Positions 1 through 10,252 of a stretch of 64,000 nucleotides of DNA are shown piece by piece. Both the position numbers and the translations under genes were made by a program. The notes under the pieces are model-generated. The model was not told where the DNA came from and did not search any database. It saw only the letters and a program-made list of their open reading frames with translations. This DNA comes from Ga0077555 sp964500805 (lineage in GTDB: Bacteria > Pseudomonadota > Alphaproteobacteria > Rhizobiales > Hyphomicrobiaceae). Each line of letters opens with the position of its first letter. The stretch's first letter is position 1. The stretch covers positions 1 to 64,000 of the forward strand of contig CAZCQH010000032.1 in assembly GCA_964500805.1 (NCBI GenBank), written 5' to 3'.

Positions 1-1450
<1,450 letters not shown>

Positions 1451-1719
1451 CGCGTTCTCAACTCCAATTCAAGCCGCTGCTCGCGGCGGGCATCGTGATC
1501 GCAGGGGCGAGCCTGCCGAAGGTCCTGTCGCAAGCCAACAGAGGGGCTCGCTCAATCATGGCAAGCTGGTGAACCGGCACACCGCGGGCGCGATCCATTG
1601 ATTCTTCACGCGCCATCACAATTGCCATCTCCCCCACCCCCTTCGAGCTTCGAGACTGCAACATCGTCGTTTGTTCCCGAAGACGAGCCGGGAGGTGAGA
1701 TCTGCCCACCCGAAGCGCC

Positions 1720-3666
1720 TCAGGCCTTTACTTCTGAATGTAGCGAGAAGGCTTCCTCGCCGTCCGTGCCGTTCAACAAAGCCAGTAGCTCACGAATACG
1801 GGCGAACGCTCCCTCGCTGCCCTCCTCGTCCCACGCCTGTTGAGCAGCGACAAGCTCCCGCCTCAGCTCCTCCTTACGGTGGAGCGCGACGGCGTGTCGC
1901 CACCCGGTCTCGACGGCCACCCGGTCTGCCTCTGGTTCGGCGAACTTGTCGCCTTTATGCGTGATCGCACGCTCAACGAGGGCAACGACCTTGGCTAAGC
2001 CTCGATCGGTCAGATGGGCGGACAGCGTATCCCTGTCAAGGGAATTCTCTTCGGTGACGTGAGAAAGCAGAGCATTCCGGAGGTGCTCGAGCCCAGGTGA
2101 GCTGAAGGTCAATCCGGCAATCAGCTCTGCTTCCTCGGCGATCAGCCAGGGGTGGTTCAGCAAAGTGAGCAGGATCAAGGCTTCTCGAGCGGGCGCTGCC
2201 GCGGTGCGGCTGGCAAGCTCGTTACTGGCGACGATGCTGAGCGGCGTTGGCAGCCGAAAGCTGTTTTTTGCCATGCGCGCCCGCTCGCGGATACGCCAAT
2301 CGACCTGCGCGTTATCACGGCGGCCTTGGCCTCGCTGCCCTCTCCCCCCGAAGCGCGTCCCGCCGGAGATCTCGCGGACCTCGCGGCGGGTGCGCTCCCA
2401 TAACACTTGGCGCAGCTCCGTCTCGTAATGGCTGCGCACGGTAGGATCACCGATCCGGCCAACCAGCTGTTTGAGACGTGTCTCCAGCGAAGCGCGCTGT
2501 TCTGGAGTGAGGGTCGCCGCGCCAGCGAGCTCCTCCTTTTCAATCAGCACATCGAAGAGCGGTCGAACCCGGCTCTGAAGCACAGTCTCAAAGGCTTCAC
2601 GGCCCTGCTGACGGATGAGGTCGTCCGGATCGAGCCCGTCCGGCAGGAACGCGAACTGCACGCTGAAGCCGGGCTTCAAGTGCGGGAGCACCGTTTCGAC
2701 GGCACGGAACGCGGCCCGTTTGCCGGCATTGTCGCCGTCGAAGCATAGCGTGGGCACCGGCGACATGCGCCAGAGCAGCTGCACTTGGGCCTCAGTCAGC
2801 GCAGTGCCGAGCGGTGCCACGGTCTCGCCAAACCCAGCCTCGGCGAGCGCGATCACGTCCATATAACCTTCGACGGCGATGATGCGATTGCGGTCGTAGG
2901 CGAGAGGGCGCGCGCGATGCGCGTTGAAGAGCACTTGGCCCTTGTGGAAGAGCGGCGTCTCCGGCGAGTTAAGGTATTTCGCGGGCGCGTTGGGATCCAA
3001 GGCGCGCCCTCCGAACGCAATGATGTTGCCCCGGGCGTCGGCAATCGGGAACATCACGCGATTGCGGAAGCGATCGTAAGGAACCTGAATGTCCTCGCCC
3101 GCGATTACCATGCCGGAGAGCGCCATCTCGTGTGGCGTAAAGCCGAGTTTAGCGAGGTGGTCTTTGAGCGCCGTACGGCCGGTTGGTGCGTAGCCGAGCC
3201 GGAAGTCGTCGATGGTTTCGCGCTTCAGACCCCGGCGCTCGATGTAGCGGCGGGCGTCGATGCCTTCCGCCGCGCGCAGCCTCTCCTCGAAGAAGCGCTG
3301 GGACGCACCGATCAGCTCGTAAAGGCGCGTGCGCTCGTCGTGCTGTGCCTGGACCTCGAGCGTGCGCGGCTCCGGCTTGGGCATCTGCAGCCCGGCTTCG
3401 CCGGCAAGCCGCTCGACTGCCTCCATAAAGGAGAGTCCTTCGGTCTCCATGACAAACTTGAAGATGTCGCCATGGGCACCTGAGGCAAAGCAGTGATAGA
3501 AGCCTTTCTGGTCATTGACAAAAAAGGACGGGGTCTTCTCGACTTTGAATGGCGAGAGTCCCTTGAACTCGCGGCCGGCCTTCTTCAGGGCGACCTTGCG
3601 CGAAACGACCTGGCTGACCGGCAGGCGGGCGCGAATCTCGTCGAGAAACTGAGGTGTAAAGCGCAT
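1720..3666 (-). CDS. dnaG: DNA primase DnaG
   Basis: Synthesises RNA primers for chromosome replication. The protein is 648 aa, a normal length for the family. The N-terminal zinc-ribbon region lies at about residues 35-70, the catalytic core follows, and the TOPRIM domain shows EGYMDVIAL and LCFDGDNAG. The C-terminal part is a helicase-interaction-like helical region. The start ATG is at 3664-3666. Oddity: the zinc ribbon reads SPFK...YHCFASG where the family usually has CPFH...HCFGCG, so only one of four metal ligands (Cys59) remains. The TOPRIM motifs are intact, so activity is expected. It sits upstream of rpoD. Confidence 0.96.
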   Translation of the reverse strand: MRFTPQFLDEIRARLPVSQVVSRKVALKKAGREFKGLSPFKVEKTPSFFVNDQKGFYHCFASGAHGDIFKFVMETEGLSFMEAVERLAGEAGLQMPKPEPRTLEVQAQHDERTRLYELIGASQRFFEERLRAAEGIDARRYIERRGLKRETIDDFRLGYAPTGRTALKDHLAKLGFTPHEMALSGMVIAGEDIQVPYDRFRNRVMFPIADARGNIIAFGGRALDPNAPAKYLNSPETPLFHKGQVLFNAHRARPLAYDRNRIIAVEGYMDVIALAEAGFGETVAPLGTALTEAQVQLLWRMSPVPTLCFDGDNAGKRAAFRAVETVLPHLKPGFSVQFAFLPDGLDPDDLIRQQGREAFETVLQSRVRPLFDVLIEKEELAGAATLTPEQRASLETRLKQLVGRIGDPTVRSHYETELRQVLWERTRREVREISGGTRFGGRGQRGQGRRDNAQVDWRIRERARMAKNSFRLPTPLSIVASNELASRTAAAPAREALILLTLLNHPWLIAEEAELIAGLTFSSPGLEHLRNALLSHVTEENSLDRDTLSAHLTDRGLAKVVALVERAITHKGDKFAEPEADRVAVETGWRHAVALHRKEELRRELVAAQQAWDEEGSEGAFARIRELLALLNGTDGEEAFSLHSEVKA

Positions 3667-3795
3667 GCCCCGATTTTATGTGATTCGGTGGCCGGGAAGC
3701 CCGCCAAAGCCGCCCGGCCACCATCCGCACCCACAATCCACAGGCGGTTCGCGCTCCGGCCCGTAGTGTGGCGCCTCCTTGACGACGCGGTCAGT

Positions 3796-4131
3796 TCATT
3801 CGGTACGGCGGAAACTGGAAGTGAATTGAACCCCGAAACGATTGCCGTCCCGCCAAACGATCTTGCAGTCGATCTCAACAAGTTCGCGCTCGAACACCAG
3901 AATGATGCTGTCCGGGAGGTGACTTGCCACCTCCAAGCTGCGACCTGAATTGAGCATTACGCAAGCGCCGGTCGCGGAAGTGTTCCGCAAGCTGCAGGAG
4001 ATGCTCATGCGGTACCCACGCACCTTGATCTTGCCAGCTGTGTTTTCGACACGACGGTGGGCGAGGCGCTTTTCGTCGCTGTCGGACTCGGCCGGGGTTG
4101 CATGCTGAAGGGCGACGGCTGGCGGTGGCAT
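3796..4131 (-). CDS. PilZ domain protein
   Basis: Probable cyclic-di-GMP-binding protein of 111 aa. It contains the two PilZ signature elements, an RxxxR (R-LAH-R) and, about 25 residues later, NTSATG matching [D/N]xSxxG, followed by beta-strand-like sequence ending IVWRDGNRFGVQF. The frame can be extended upstream only with a TTG start that would overlap the next gene, so I chose the ATG at 4129-4131 (MPPPAV). No clear ribosome site precedes it, so the start is uncertain. It could be a motility or envelope effector, but the neighbours do not indicate a target. Confidence 0.8.
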   Translation of the reverse strand: MPPPAVALQHATPAESDSDEKRLAHRRVENTAGKIKVRGYRMSISCSLRNTSATGACVMLNSGRSLEVASHLPDSIILVFERELVEIDCKIVWRDGNRFGVQFTSSFRRTE

Positions 4132-4171
4132 GGCAGGGTACTCGTGTCTTGCGGCGAACGGCGGTCGAGAC

Positions 4172-4432
4172 TTAGTGAGTGAGGCCAAAGTCGCGGCTGA
4201 ACTGGCGCAGCGCCTCGTCGGCCGACAGGACCTGGCGCTGGGGCAAACTTGGATCAGCGGGCGCCCAGATCACGGCACCGACCACCTCGCGCCAGAGACC
4301 CATGTAGCGCCCGTTCTGGCTGATCCGGACCGAGTACCGGCCGACGGCCTCGGCGCGCAGGCCGTGAGCTGCCAAGTCCTTCCGCTGCAGGAACCGATCG
4401 GCCAGGCCGCGTCGCGTTGATTTCGAAATCAT
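4172..4432 (-). CDS. small conserved-looking hypothetical protein
   Basis: An 86-aa protein that I do not recognise. The start is well supported: a GGAGGTG ribosome-binding sequence lies 5 nt upstream of the ATG at 4430-4432 (MISKSTRRGL). It is soluble and basic at the N terminus, with a central segment rich in aromatic and small residues (GRYMGLWREVVGAVIWAPA) and a predicted C-terminal helix (SADEALRQFSRDFG). It lies about 40 bp upstream of the PilZ gene on the same strand, so the two may be cotranscribed. Confidence 0.65.
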   Translation of the reverse strand: MISKSTRRGLADRFLQRKDLAAHGLRAEAVGRYSVRISQNGRYMGLWREVVGAVIWAPADPSLPQRQVLSADEALRQFSRDFGLTH

Positions 4433-5058
4433 TTTTGCACCTCCAGAATTTCGTGAAGCCAATATTCAGAAATCGACAAGAATACTCAACGATTAACGCC
4501 TTTCACGATTTGGAAACTCTTAATCGGTCGCGGGCAATTCGCCGAAAATTTCCGGAGGTTTGAAGCCAAACTTTAGCGGTTCGGCAGCTTTCTGCCAGAA
4601 AAAGCCAGGAAACCCGGACCTTCTCGAAAAATCGTGGTGCTGCGTTGTGACCGGCAGACAGCCTCTCCCGCGTTTGGCGTTAAGAGTTGCCGTGCCAATC
4701 GAGGCGTGCTCCAGACCTTCCTTGCTAAACGAGCATTGAACAAACGCTGATCCATACTTTAACAGGCGGAGCGGGATCGTCTGGCGAGCGCGCGTCGATC
4801 CCGATGATTGCGATGCGCACGTACCGCTGCGAGCGGCCTGCCGAGACGAAGCGGCGGTGAGCCGGATGAGAGAAGGTCGAGCACTACGTCGCCAAATTCT
4901 GCAGGCAACGATCGGGCTGCGGAGCTACATCGTCCATCGCGCCGGTACATCCGCACGCGGCGGGTTAGCGGCCTGCACGGCGTGATGAAGCTGTAGTCTG
5001 AAGGGGGCAACCGGCAACTAACATGATCTGAGGCCGCCCCTACATATCCCGTGGCGTC
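4433..5058. other. 626-bp stretch with no supported gene
   Basis: This is the region between the small gene at 4172-4432 and the amidase at 5059-5649. The part at 4440-4720 is more AT-rich than its surroundings and probably holds the promoter of the minus-strand pair. Short open frames exist on both strands (for example 4573-4755 minus, 4759-5010 minus, 4808-4996 plus), but none has a ribosome site or a recognisable sequence. The 4760-5000 part might be a decayed gene, though I cannot identify it. Confidence 0.5.
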
Positions 5059-5649
5059 TCAAGCCGCCGCACGATGATCGTGCTCGAGAGGAAGTTGCTC
5101 GAGGTTGCGCAGCGAGGATACCGCGAGAAGGTGCAGTTCACGCACGCCTTCAAGAATTTCGGCTTTCGAAATCCCAGTGCCCGGGCATGTCTTGTCGGTT
5201 TGCGGTACTTCGCGGTGGAAGAGCAGCGCTTCAGCCGGCAGCCGGAAGCGGCGCTGCACCCCGCGGATGACCGTCAGTACGCTCTTTAGCTGTGCGCCTT
5301 CGAGGCGGTCATGCCCGATGTCGAAGTTGCCGACGACCTCGAACATGAAGACTCCCTTGCTCATGCCGCAGCCCACGCTCGCGGGAGTTTCGTTCCAGCA
5401 GCGCCCGGTCCAGATCTCGCCGTTCGGCATGATCGAGACGTGCTGCGCGGCGTCGATGAAACCGCATTGATCGACATGGAAGCGGCGCATTCCCTCGACG
5501 CAAGCCCGACTGCCAATGGTGCGCCACTGCGCATGATCGGGAACAAATGTATGATGCATATCGACGCGCCACACGCGGCGCTGCCAGTCGAACTGCGCGA
5601 GTTCGTCGATAAACTGGCGCGGACTCAGGACGCGAGACGGTTGCGACAT
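5059..5649 (-). CDS. N-acetylmuramoyl-L-alanine amidase / PGRP-like zinc amidase
   Basis: Predicted zinc hydrolase of the amidase_2 / peptidoglycan-recognition fold that cleaves the bond between muramic acid and the stem peptide. Candidate metal ligands are His in MHHTF, His in LLFHREV and Cys in KTCPGTG. The fold also shows GFIDAAQHVSIMPNGEIWTGR and the glycine-rich MFEVVGNFDIGHD strand. From the ATG at 5647-5649 (MSQPSRVL, GGGGT upstream) the protein is 196 aa. The open frame extends further upstream, but that part is not family-like. No signal peptide is visible, so it may be cytoplasmic or phage-derived. It stands alone between yqeY and the PilZ pair. Confidence 0.82.
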   Translation of the reverse strand: MSQPSRVLSPRQFIDELAQFDWQRRVWRVDMHHTFVPDHAQWRTIGSRACVEGMRRFHVDQCGFIDAAQHVSIMPNGEIWTGRCWNETPASVGCGMSKGVFMFEVVGNFDIGHDRLEGAQLKSVLTVIRGVQRRFRLPAEALLFHREVPQTDKTCPGTGISKAEILEGVRELHLLAVSSLRNLEQLPLEHDHRAAA

Positions 5650-5896
5650 ACCAATACCCCGTTCAATGACCTCTATTCTCCCTCGCTGCGAACCGCATTC
5701 CGCAGCGATGAAATTGATATTTCGCAGAGTATGAACCGGATATGACCAGGGTATGACGCCTGGCCGCAAATCAACTCGTGTTGCCGAAATCACGCCTGAT
5801 CTTGCAGGCGCTCCGCGGCACAAGTCATGGTGCGGCTCGCTTGTGTTCAACGCTTCGCGTAGGCGCTCGCGTGCCCAACTTGGGGAAGAAAGCCCG

Positions 5897-6343
5897 CTAC
5901 TTCAGGAGATCTTTGACCATCCCACTCGCCTTGCCGAAATCCATCTGTCCAGCGTACTTCGTCTTCAGAGCGCTCATGACCCGGCCCATGTCCTTCGGGC
6001 CTGCGGCGCCGGTCTCCTTGATGACTGCCACAATGGCGGCCCTGGCTTCCGCATCGTCCATCAGTTTCGGCAGATACGCCTCGATGATGGCGATCTCGGA
6101 CAGCTCTTTGTCGGCGAGGTCCTGGCGGCCGCCTTTGGTGTACTGCTCGATCGAGTCGCGGCGCTGCTTCACCATCTTGGTGAGCACGCTCATGATGCCA
6201 GCGTCGTCAATCTCGCCTTTGTTGGCGGGATCGATGTCGGCAGACTTCATTGCGGCAATCATCAGCCGAATAACGCCGAGGCGCTCCTTCTCGCCGGCTT
6301 TGAGGGCGGCTTTCATGTCATCGGTCAGGCGCTGGCGCAGCAT
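5897..6343 (-). CDS. GatB/YqeY domain-containing protein
   Basis: A 148-aa all-helical protein of the YqeY family, related to the C-terminal tRNA-recognition domain of GatB. Typical features are the N-terminal LRQRLTDDMKAALKAGEKERLGVIRLMIAAMK (split here as LRQRLTDDMKAA then GEKERLGVIRL), the IEQYTKGGRQDLADKE segment, and the C-terminal GPKDMGRVMSALK. The start ATG is at 6341-6343. Full length for the family. In alphaproteobacteria yqeY commonly lies between carA and dnaG, as here. Its exact biochemical role is not established. Confidence 0.92.
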   Translation of the reverse strand: MLRQRLTDDMKAALKAGEKERLGVIRLMIAAMKSADIDPANKGEIDDAGIMSVLTKMVKQRRDSIEQYTKGGRQDLADKELSEIAIIEAYLPKLMDDAEARAAIVAVIKETGAAGPKDMGRVMSALKTKYAGQMDFGKASGMVKDLLK

Positions 6344-6719
6344 GGACGTCTCCTTAATGGCTGGCGGGCCGAGCTTGATCGCAGGATGCTCTTAGCCCAT
6401 TTCGAAGGGTAAGTCGGCCGGAATGGGTAATTCACTGCCGGCAACACCGTTCTCCATGCGCATGAGCAGCGAAGGCGGCCCCATGGTGAGGTGCATATTT
6501 TCTCACGCTGACGATGAAGACGGCTCAGCGATCGCGAAATATCCAACATTTCTATAGGGTTCTATTTTGCTGCGCCGCGCGCGCACGCCCGTAATTTCGC
6601 GCCGAGTCTACTCACATCTTCGTCCACACTCATTATATGTCGAGCACAACGATCCACAAGGATCGGGTAGCGGGCACCCGAAAACGGGGCCCGAATGAGC
6701 AACAACAAGGATGATGATC
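6344..6719. other. 376-bp intergenic region, yqeY to small ORF
   Basis: I see no supported gene. The region is presumably the promoter area for yqeY (minus) and for the small plus-strand gene at 6720. The open frame at 6608-6982 minus runs antisense to that gene and has no ribosome site. Confidence 0.4.
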
Positions 6720-6935
6720 ATGGCACGCGATGTTTCGCTTCCGCTTCCTTTTGTCGGCGCCATCCCCGCAGCCCGTGCGCCGGTTACTGGCAAGCTCCGC
6801 GAATTCTTTCGGTCTCTGTTCCGGCCAAAGCCGGCAGAGAGCGAAATCGAGCGGTTCGTGAGGCATAATGGAGGTGTTCTGACAGACCAGCTCGAGCGCG
6901 AGATCAGCCGCCGGTTCGGCACCGTGGTCGGGTAA
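6720..6935 (+). CDS. small hypothetical protein
   Basis: A 71-aa protein from the ATG at 6720 (MARDVSLPLP); two upstream ATGs (6711, 6714) are possible, but AAGG lies about 9 nt before 6720 and would touch the earlier starts. The N-terminal half is proline/alanine-rich and basic. The C-terminal half, ESEIERFVRHNGGVLTDQLE followed by REISRRFG, looks like a conserved helical module. I believe similar small proteins occur in Bradyrhizobium relatives, but I cannot verify that or assign a function. It is upstream of and codirectional with carA. Confidence 0.6.
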   Translation: MARDVSLPLPFVGAIPAARAPVTGKLREFFRSLFRPKPAESEIERFVRHNGGVLTDQLEREISRRFGTVVG

Positions 6936-7151
6936 CTTCTCACCATCGGGCGACTGTAACTGATCGGGTTCTGCGATAACAACGGCGACCTCAGGGCCGC
7001 CGTTGCCTCTGCACGCGCAGCGATCGCGCTGATTTGCCCCGATTTTCCCGGGATTGATTCCTCAGATCGGTTTGACCCGCTGGGACCCTTCCCCTAGGGT
7101 CCGCGCGCGAATCCTGGGCCTCGAAGTCGACCCAGCCTGGAGAGTTTCGAC

Positions 7152-8369
7152 ATGACAGCCTCTCGTGCCATCGCCACGACTTCCGCCTGGACGGAAGCTC
7201 CCTTCACAGCCCGCCTCGTTCTGGCTGACGGCTCCGTCATTTCGGGCCATGGGCTCGGCGCCACGGGGAAGGCTGTTGGCGAAGTCTGCTTCAATACTGC
7301 GATCACAGGCTATCAAGAGATCCTGACCGATCCTTCCTACGCCGGACAGATCATCACCTTCACCTTCCCACACATCGGTAATGTCGGCGCAAATGCCGAG
7401 GACACGGAGACCTCGAACTTGGCGTCGCGTTCCGGCGTGCGCGGCTGCGTGCTCAGAGCTGACATTACGAATAGCTCAAACTATCGCGCCGCCGAGCACC
7501 TCGACAATTGGCTGAAAACGCGCGGCATCATCGCCATTGCCGGGGTCGACACGCGCGCGCTGACCGCGCTCATTCGCTCGAAAGGCATGCCGAACGGCGT
7601 CATCGCTCATGAGCCTTCCGCCACCTTCGACCTCGACGCCCTCAAGGATGAGGCGAAGGCGTGGCCCGGACTCGATGGCATGGATCTCGTTCCCGAGGTG
7701 ACGAGTGCCCAAAGCTACACGTGGGATGAAATGCGCTGGGCGTGGGGCAAGGGTTATCAGCGCAGCGCGAACGCACCCTTCCATGTGGTGGCGCTCGACT
7801 ACGGCCTGAAGCGCAACATCCTGCGCTGCCTGGTCTCGGCCGGCTGCCGCGTCACTGTACTGCCGGCGACAGCCAAGGCGGAGGATGTGCTGGCGAGGAA
7901 GCCTGACGGCGTATTCCTCTCCAACGGGCCCGGCGATCCCGCCGCCACGGGCAAGTATGCGGTACCGGAGATCAAGAAGCTCGTTGCCTCGGACCTGCCC
8001 GTGTTCGGCATTTGCCTCGGTCACCAGATGCTTGGCCTCGCGCTTGGCGCGCGGACCTCGAAAATGAAGCAGGGCCATCACGGCGCCAATCATCCCGTTA
8101 AAGACTTCACCACGGCCAAAGTCGAGATCACCTCGATGAACCATGGCTTTGCAGTCGATCGCGAGACGCTGCCGAAGGACGTCGAGGAAACGCACGTGTC
8201 GCTGTTCGACGGCACCAACTGCGGCATCCGTCTTAAGGATCGCCCTGTGTTTTCGGTGCAGTACCATCCTGAGGCATCACCTGGTCCCGAGGACAGCCAC
8301 TACCTCTTTACGCGCTTCGTCAATCTGATGCGCGAAAAGCGTGGGCAGAAGGCCGTCGCTGAGCGCTGA
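7152..8369 (+). CDS. carA: carbamoyl-phosphate synthase small (glutaminase) subunit
   Basis: Hydrolyses glutamine to supply ammonia to CarB for carbamoyl phosphate, feeding pyrimidine and arginine synthesis. The protein is 405 aa. The N-terminal CPSase small-chain domain contains VCFNTAITGYQEILTDPSY. The class I glutaminase domain follows with the nucleophile-elbow Cys at about residue 288 (VFGICLGHQ) and the His/Glu pair in YHPEASPGP. The start ATG has GGAG about 10 nt upstream. A short GC stem (GGACCC/GGGTCC) lies at about 7083-7102 in the leader. carB is not in the window. Confidence 0.97.
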   Translation: MTASRAIATTSAWTEAPFTARLVLADGSVISGHGLGATGKAVGEVCFNTAITGYQEILTDPSYAGQIITFTFPHIGNVGANAEDTETSNLASRSGVRGCVLRADITNSSNYRAAEHLDNWLKTRGIIAIAGVDTRALTALIRSKGMPNGVIAHEPSATFDLDALKDEAKAWPGLDGMDLVPEVTSAQSYTWDEMRWAWGKGYQRSANAPFHVVALDYGLKRNILRCLVSAGCRVTVLPATAKAEDVLARKPDGVFLSNGPGDPAATGKYAVPEIKKLVASDLPVFGICLGHQMLGLALGARTSKMKQGHHGANHPVKDFTTAKVEITSMNHGFAVDRETLPKDVEETHVSLFDGTNCGIRLKDRPVFSVQYHPEASPGPEDSHYLFTRFVNLMREKRGQKAVAER

Positions 8370-8390
8370 TGCTACGCCGGGGCGCCGCGA

Positions 8391-8672
8391 TCACACGCGG
8401 CGGAAGTGCCGGCGCCAGAGGTCTCGCCATAGAAATATCGTGATGGCGGCATGCGCGCCGAGGATCAGAGAGAACGCCAAAGGCTCAGCAGCTCGTTCAA
8501 CCGGGACGACGTCGAGCAGGAGCGCATTGAGCACATTGCCGCGCCCGCCGGGCACCCAAACGATACCTGAGCGAGCCGCCGAAATGACGTTGCCGATCAG
8601 CGCGACCGTTACCATCGAGGCAATGTCCATCAGAAACGCGCGGGTCAGTGCGGTGGCTTTTTTGTCGCTCAT
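8391..8672 (-). CDS. small membrane protein, hypothetical
   Basis: A 93-aa protein from the ATG at 8670-8672 (MSDKKATAL), which has AAGGAG about 8 nt upstream; the longer frame to 8711 lacks such a site. Two predicted membrane segments: one around ASMVTVALIGNVISAA and one around LAFSLILGAHAAITIFLW. The C terminus is very basic (RDLWRRHFRRV), suggesting it faces the cytoplasm. I do not recognise the family. It is convergent with carA, 21 bp from its stop. Confidence 0.6.
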   Translation of the reverse strand: MSDKKATALTRAFLMDIASMVTVALIGNVISAARSGIVWVPGGRGNVLNALLLDVVPVERAAEPLAFSLILGAHAAITIFLWRDLWRRHFRRV

Positions 8673-8828
8673 CGCCGGCTCCTTTTGAGCGCCATTGCAA
8701 ACGCAAACCAATGGTGTGTCAGAGCATAAGGGCGCAACATCATCGGAGCGTTCAAATATTTGGCTTGCGTGCGCAACTGTCGGCCGTCATGGTCCGCGCT
8801 GAAACCAATGGCACCAGGAGAATTCGTT

Positions 8829-9092
8829 ATGCGTAAACTGACCATCGCCTCGCTCGGTGTGCTCGCCGCGACAGGCCTCGCTTTGGCAGTCGCCGCAAGC
8901 GCCGCCGACCCGACCAGTGTAAAATCCGAGAACGGCCGCACCGCAGTCAAAGCGCCCTATACCCGCGTCGACACCACTCCCGATCGGACCAAGGTCAGAG
9001 TCAACGCGCCCAACGCCGACGTCAGGGTCGACACCGAGGCCGGCCAGGTGCGCATTCGCGTTCCCTACTTCAGCGGCAATATTCGGTGGTGA
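8829..9092 (+). CDS. small exported hypothetical protein
   Basis: An 87-aa protein with a clear Sec signal peptide (MRKLTIASLG, then a hydrophobic stretch ending AAASA-like at about residue 26). AGGAG lies 10 nt before the ATG at 8829, so the upstream extension to 8760 is unlikely. The mature part is short and repetitive in character, alternating VRVNAPNADVRVDTEAGQVR, which suggests beta strands. A periplasmic or surface location is likely. I do not recognise a family. Confidence 0.65.
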   Translation: MRKLTIASLGVLAATGLALAVAASAADPTSVKSENGRTAVKAPYTRVDTTPDRTKVRVNAPNADVRVDTEAGQVRIRVPYFSGNIRW

Positions 9093-9297
9093 TCCTCCGA
9101 GCCGCAACTCCCGAGCGACCGCAAGTGGATCAAGCATGAGCGCCAGAGCCTGAAAGGAAACCCGCGAGAACCAGGGCTGCTCATCACCACGTCGCTTGGT
9201 CGTGTGGTTGCGTCTCTCGCTGCTGACCTTCGAATTTGCGTCTCCGTGCCGACGGGCTCAGGATGGGAAGCGACAAGCAACCCGCGAGGCCCTTCCC

Positions 9298-10083
9298 ATG
9301 TCCGAGTCGACCCCGAGCACTGCCCGCACCGTACCTCTTGATCTCCAACCTTCGCCAGGCACCCGCGTACTTGTGACCGGAGGTGCACACGGCATCGGCC
9401 GTGCGGTGGCCGACGCCTACGCCGCCCGCGGCGGCAAGATTTGCATTCTCGACCGTGCCGTGGTTCCCGATGCGCCCGCTGACTGGATTTGTGTACGCGG
9501 CTCGGCGGCGAGTGCCGAGGACAACGAGAAGGCGTTCGCCGAGATGGACCGGCAGTGGGGTGGCGTCGATGTTGCGCACGCCAACGCCGGCATGGCAATG
9601 AACAAGCCGACGCTGGAACTCACCGAGGACGAGTGGCGGCGCACCGTCGATCTCAATCTCACCGGCGTGTTCTTCACCGTGCAAGGCGCGGGACGGCGCA
9701 TGGTGACGCAGAAATCCGGCCTCATCGTGGTGACGAGCTCGATCTATGGCCTGACTGCCGGCGCCAACCGCGCAGCCTACACGGCGACCAAGGCGGCCGT
9801 CGCCAATCTGGTACGCACGCTCGCCATTGAATGGGGCCCTCATGGTGTGCGCGTCAATGCGGTGTCACCGGGGTACGTCGAGACGGACATGATGCTGGCC
9901 CAGGTGCAGCGTGGGCTCTTCTCGCTTGACAAGCTGAAGGCACGCACGCCGCTGCCGCGCCTTGGCAGGCCCGCGGACATCGGCGCCGCGGTAGCATTTC
10001 TTGGATCACCCGGTGCGGCGTGGATCAACGGTGCGGTCATTCCAGTCGATGGCGGCTGGACGGCCAACGGCGGTCCCGAATGA
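9298..10083 (+). CDS. SDR family NAD(P)-dependent oxidoreductase
   Basis: Short-chain dehydrogenase/reductase of 261 aa. It has the classical nucleotide motif TGGAHGIG at about residues 27-34, the NAG segment (HANAGMAM), and the catalytic YxxxK in AAYTATKAA preceded by the Ser-containing VVTSSIYG. The C terminus reads VNAVSPGYVETDM and ends with the typical GAVIPVDGGWT. The ATG at 9298 (MSESTP) gives the normal length; the frame extends to 9196 without family-like sequence. The substrate cannot be told from sequence. A dienelactone hydrolase family gene follows on the same strand. Confidence 0.9.
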   Translation: MSESTPSTARTVPLDLQPSPGTRVLVTGGAHGIGRAVADAYAARGGKICILDRAVVPDAPADWICVRGSAASAEDNEKAFAEMDRQWGGVDVAHANAGMAMNKPTLELTEDEWRRTVDLNLTGVFFTVQGAGRRMVTQKSGLIVVTSSIYGLTAGANRAAYTATKAAVANLVRTLAIEWGPHGVRVNAVSPGYVETDMMLAQVQRGLFSLDKLKARTPLPRLGRPADIGAAVAFLGSPGAAWINGAVIPVDGGWTANGGPE

Positions 10084-10252
10084 TCGGGTCCTGCTCTCCG
10101 CGCTGGACTGCAAAAGCAACACCCATTGCCCATACCGGTCTGCACCGACGGTTGCGCTGGCGCTAGCTTCGGGTTTCAATCGGGACCTTCAATTCACAGC
10201 ACGACCCGACCCGAGCACAATTCACAAATTCCAACCAGACGAGGTAGCGACC

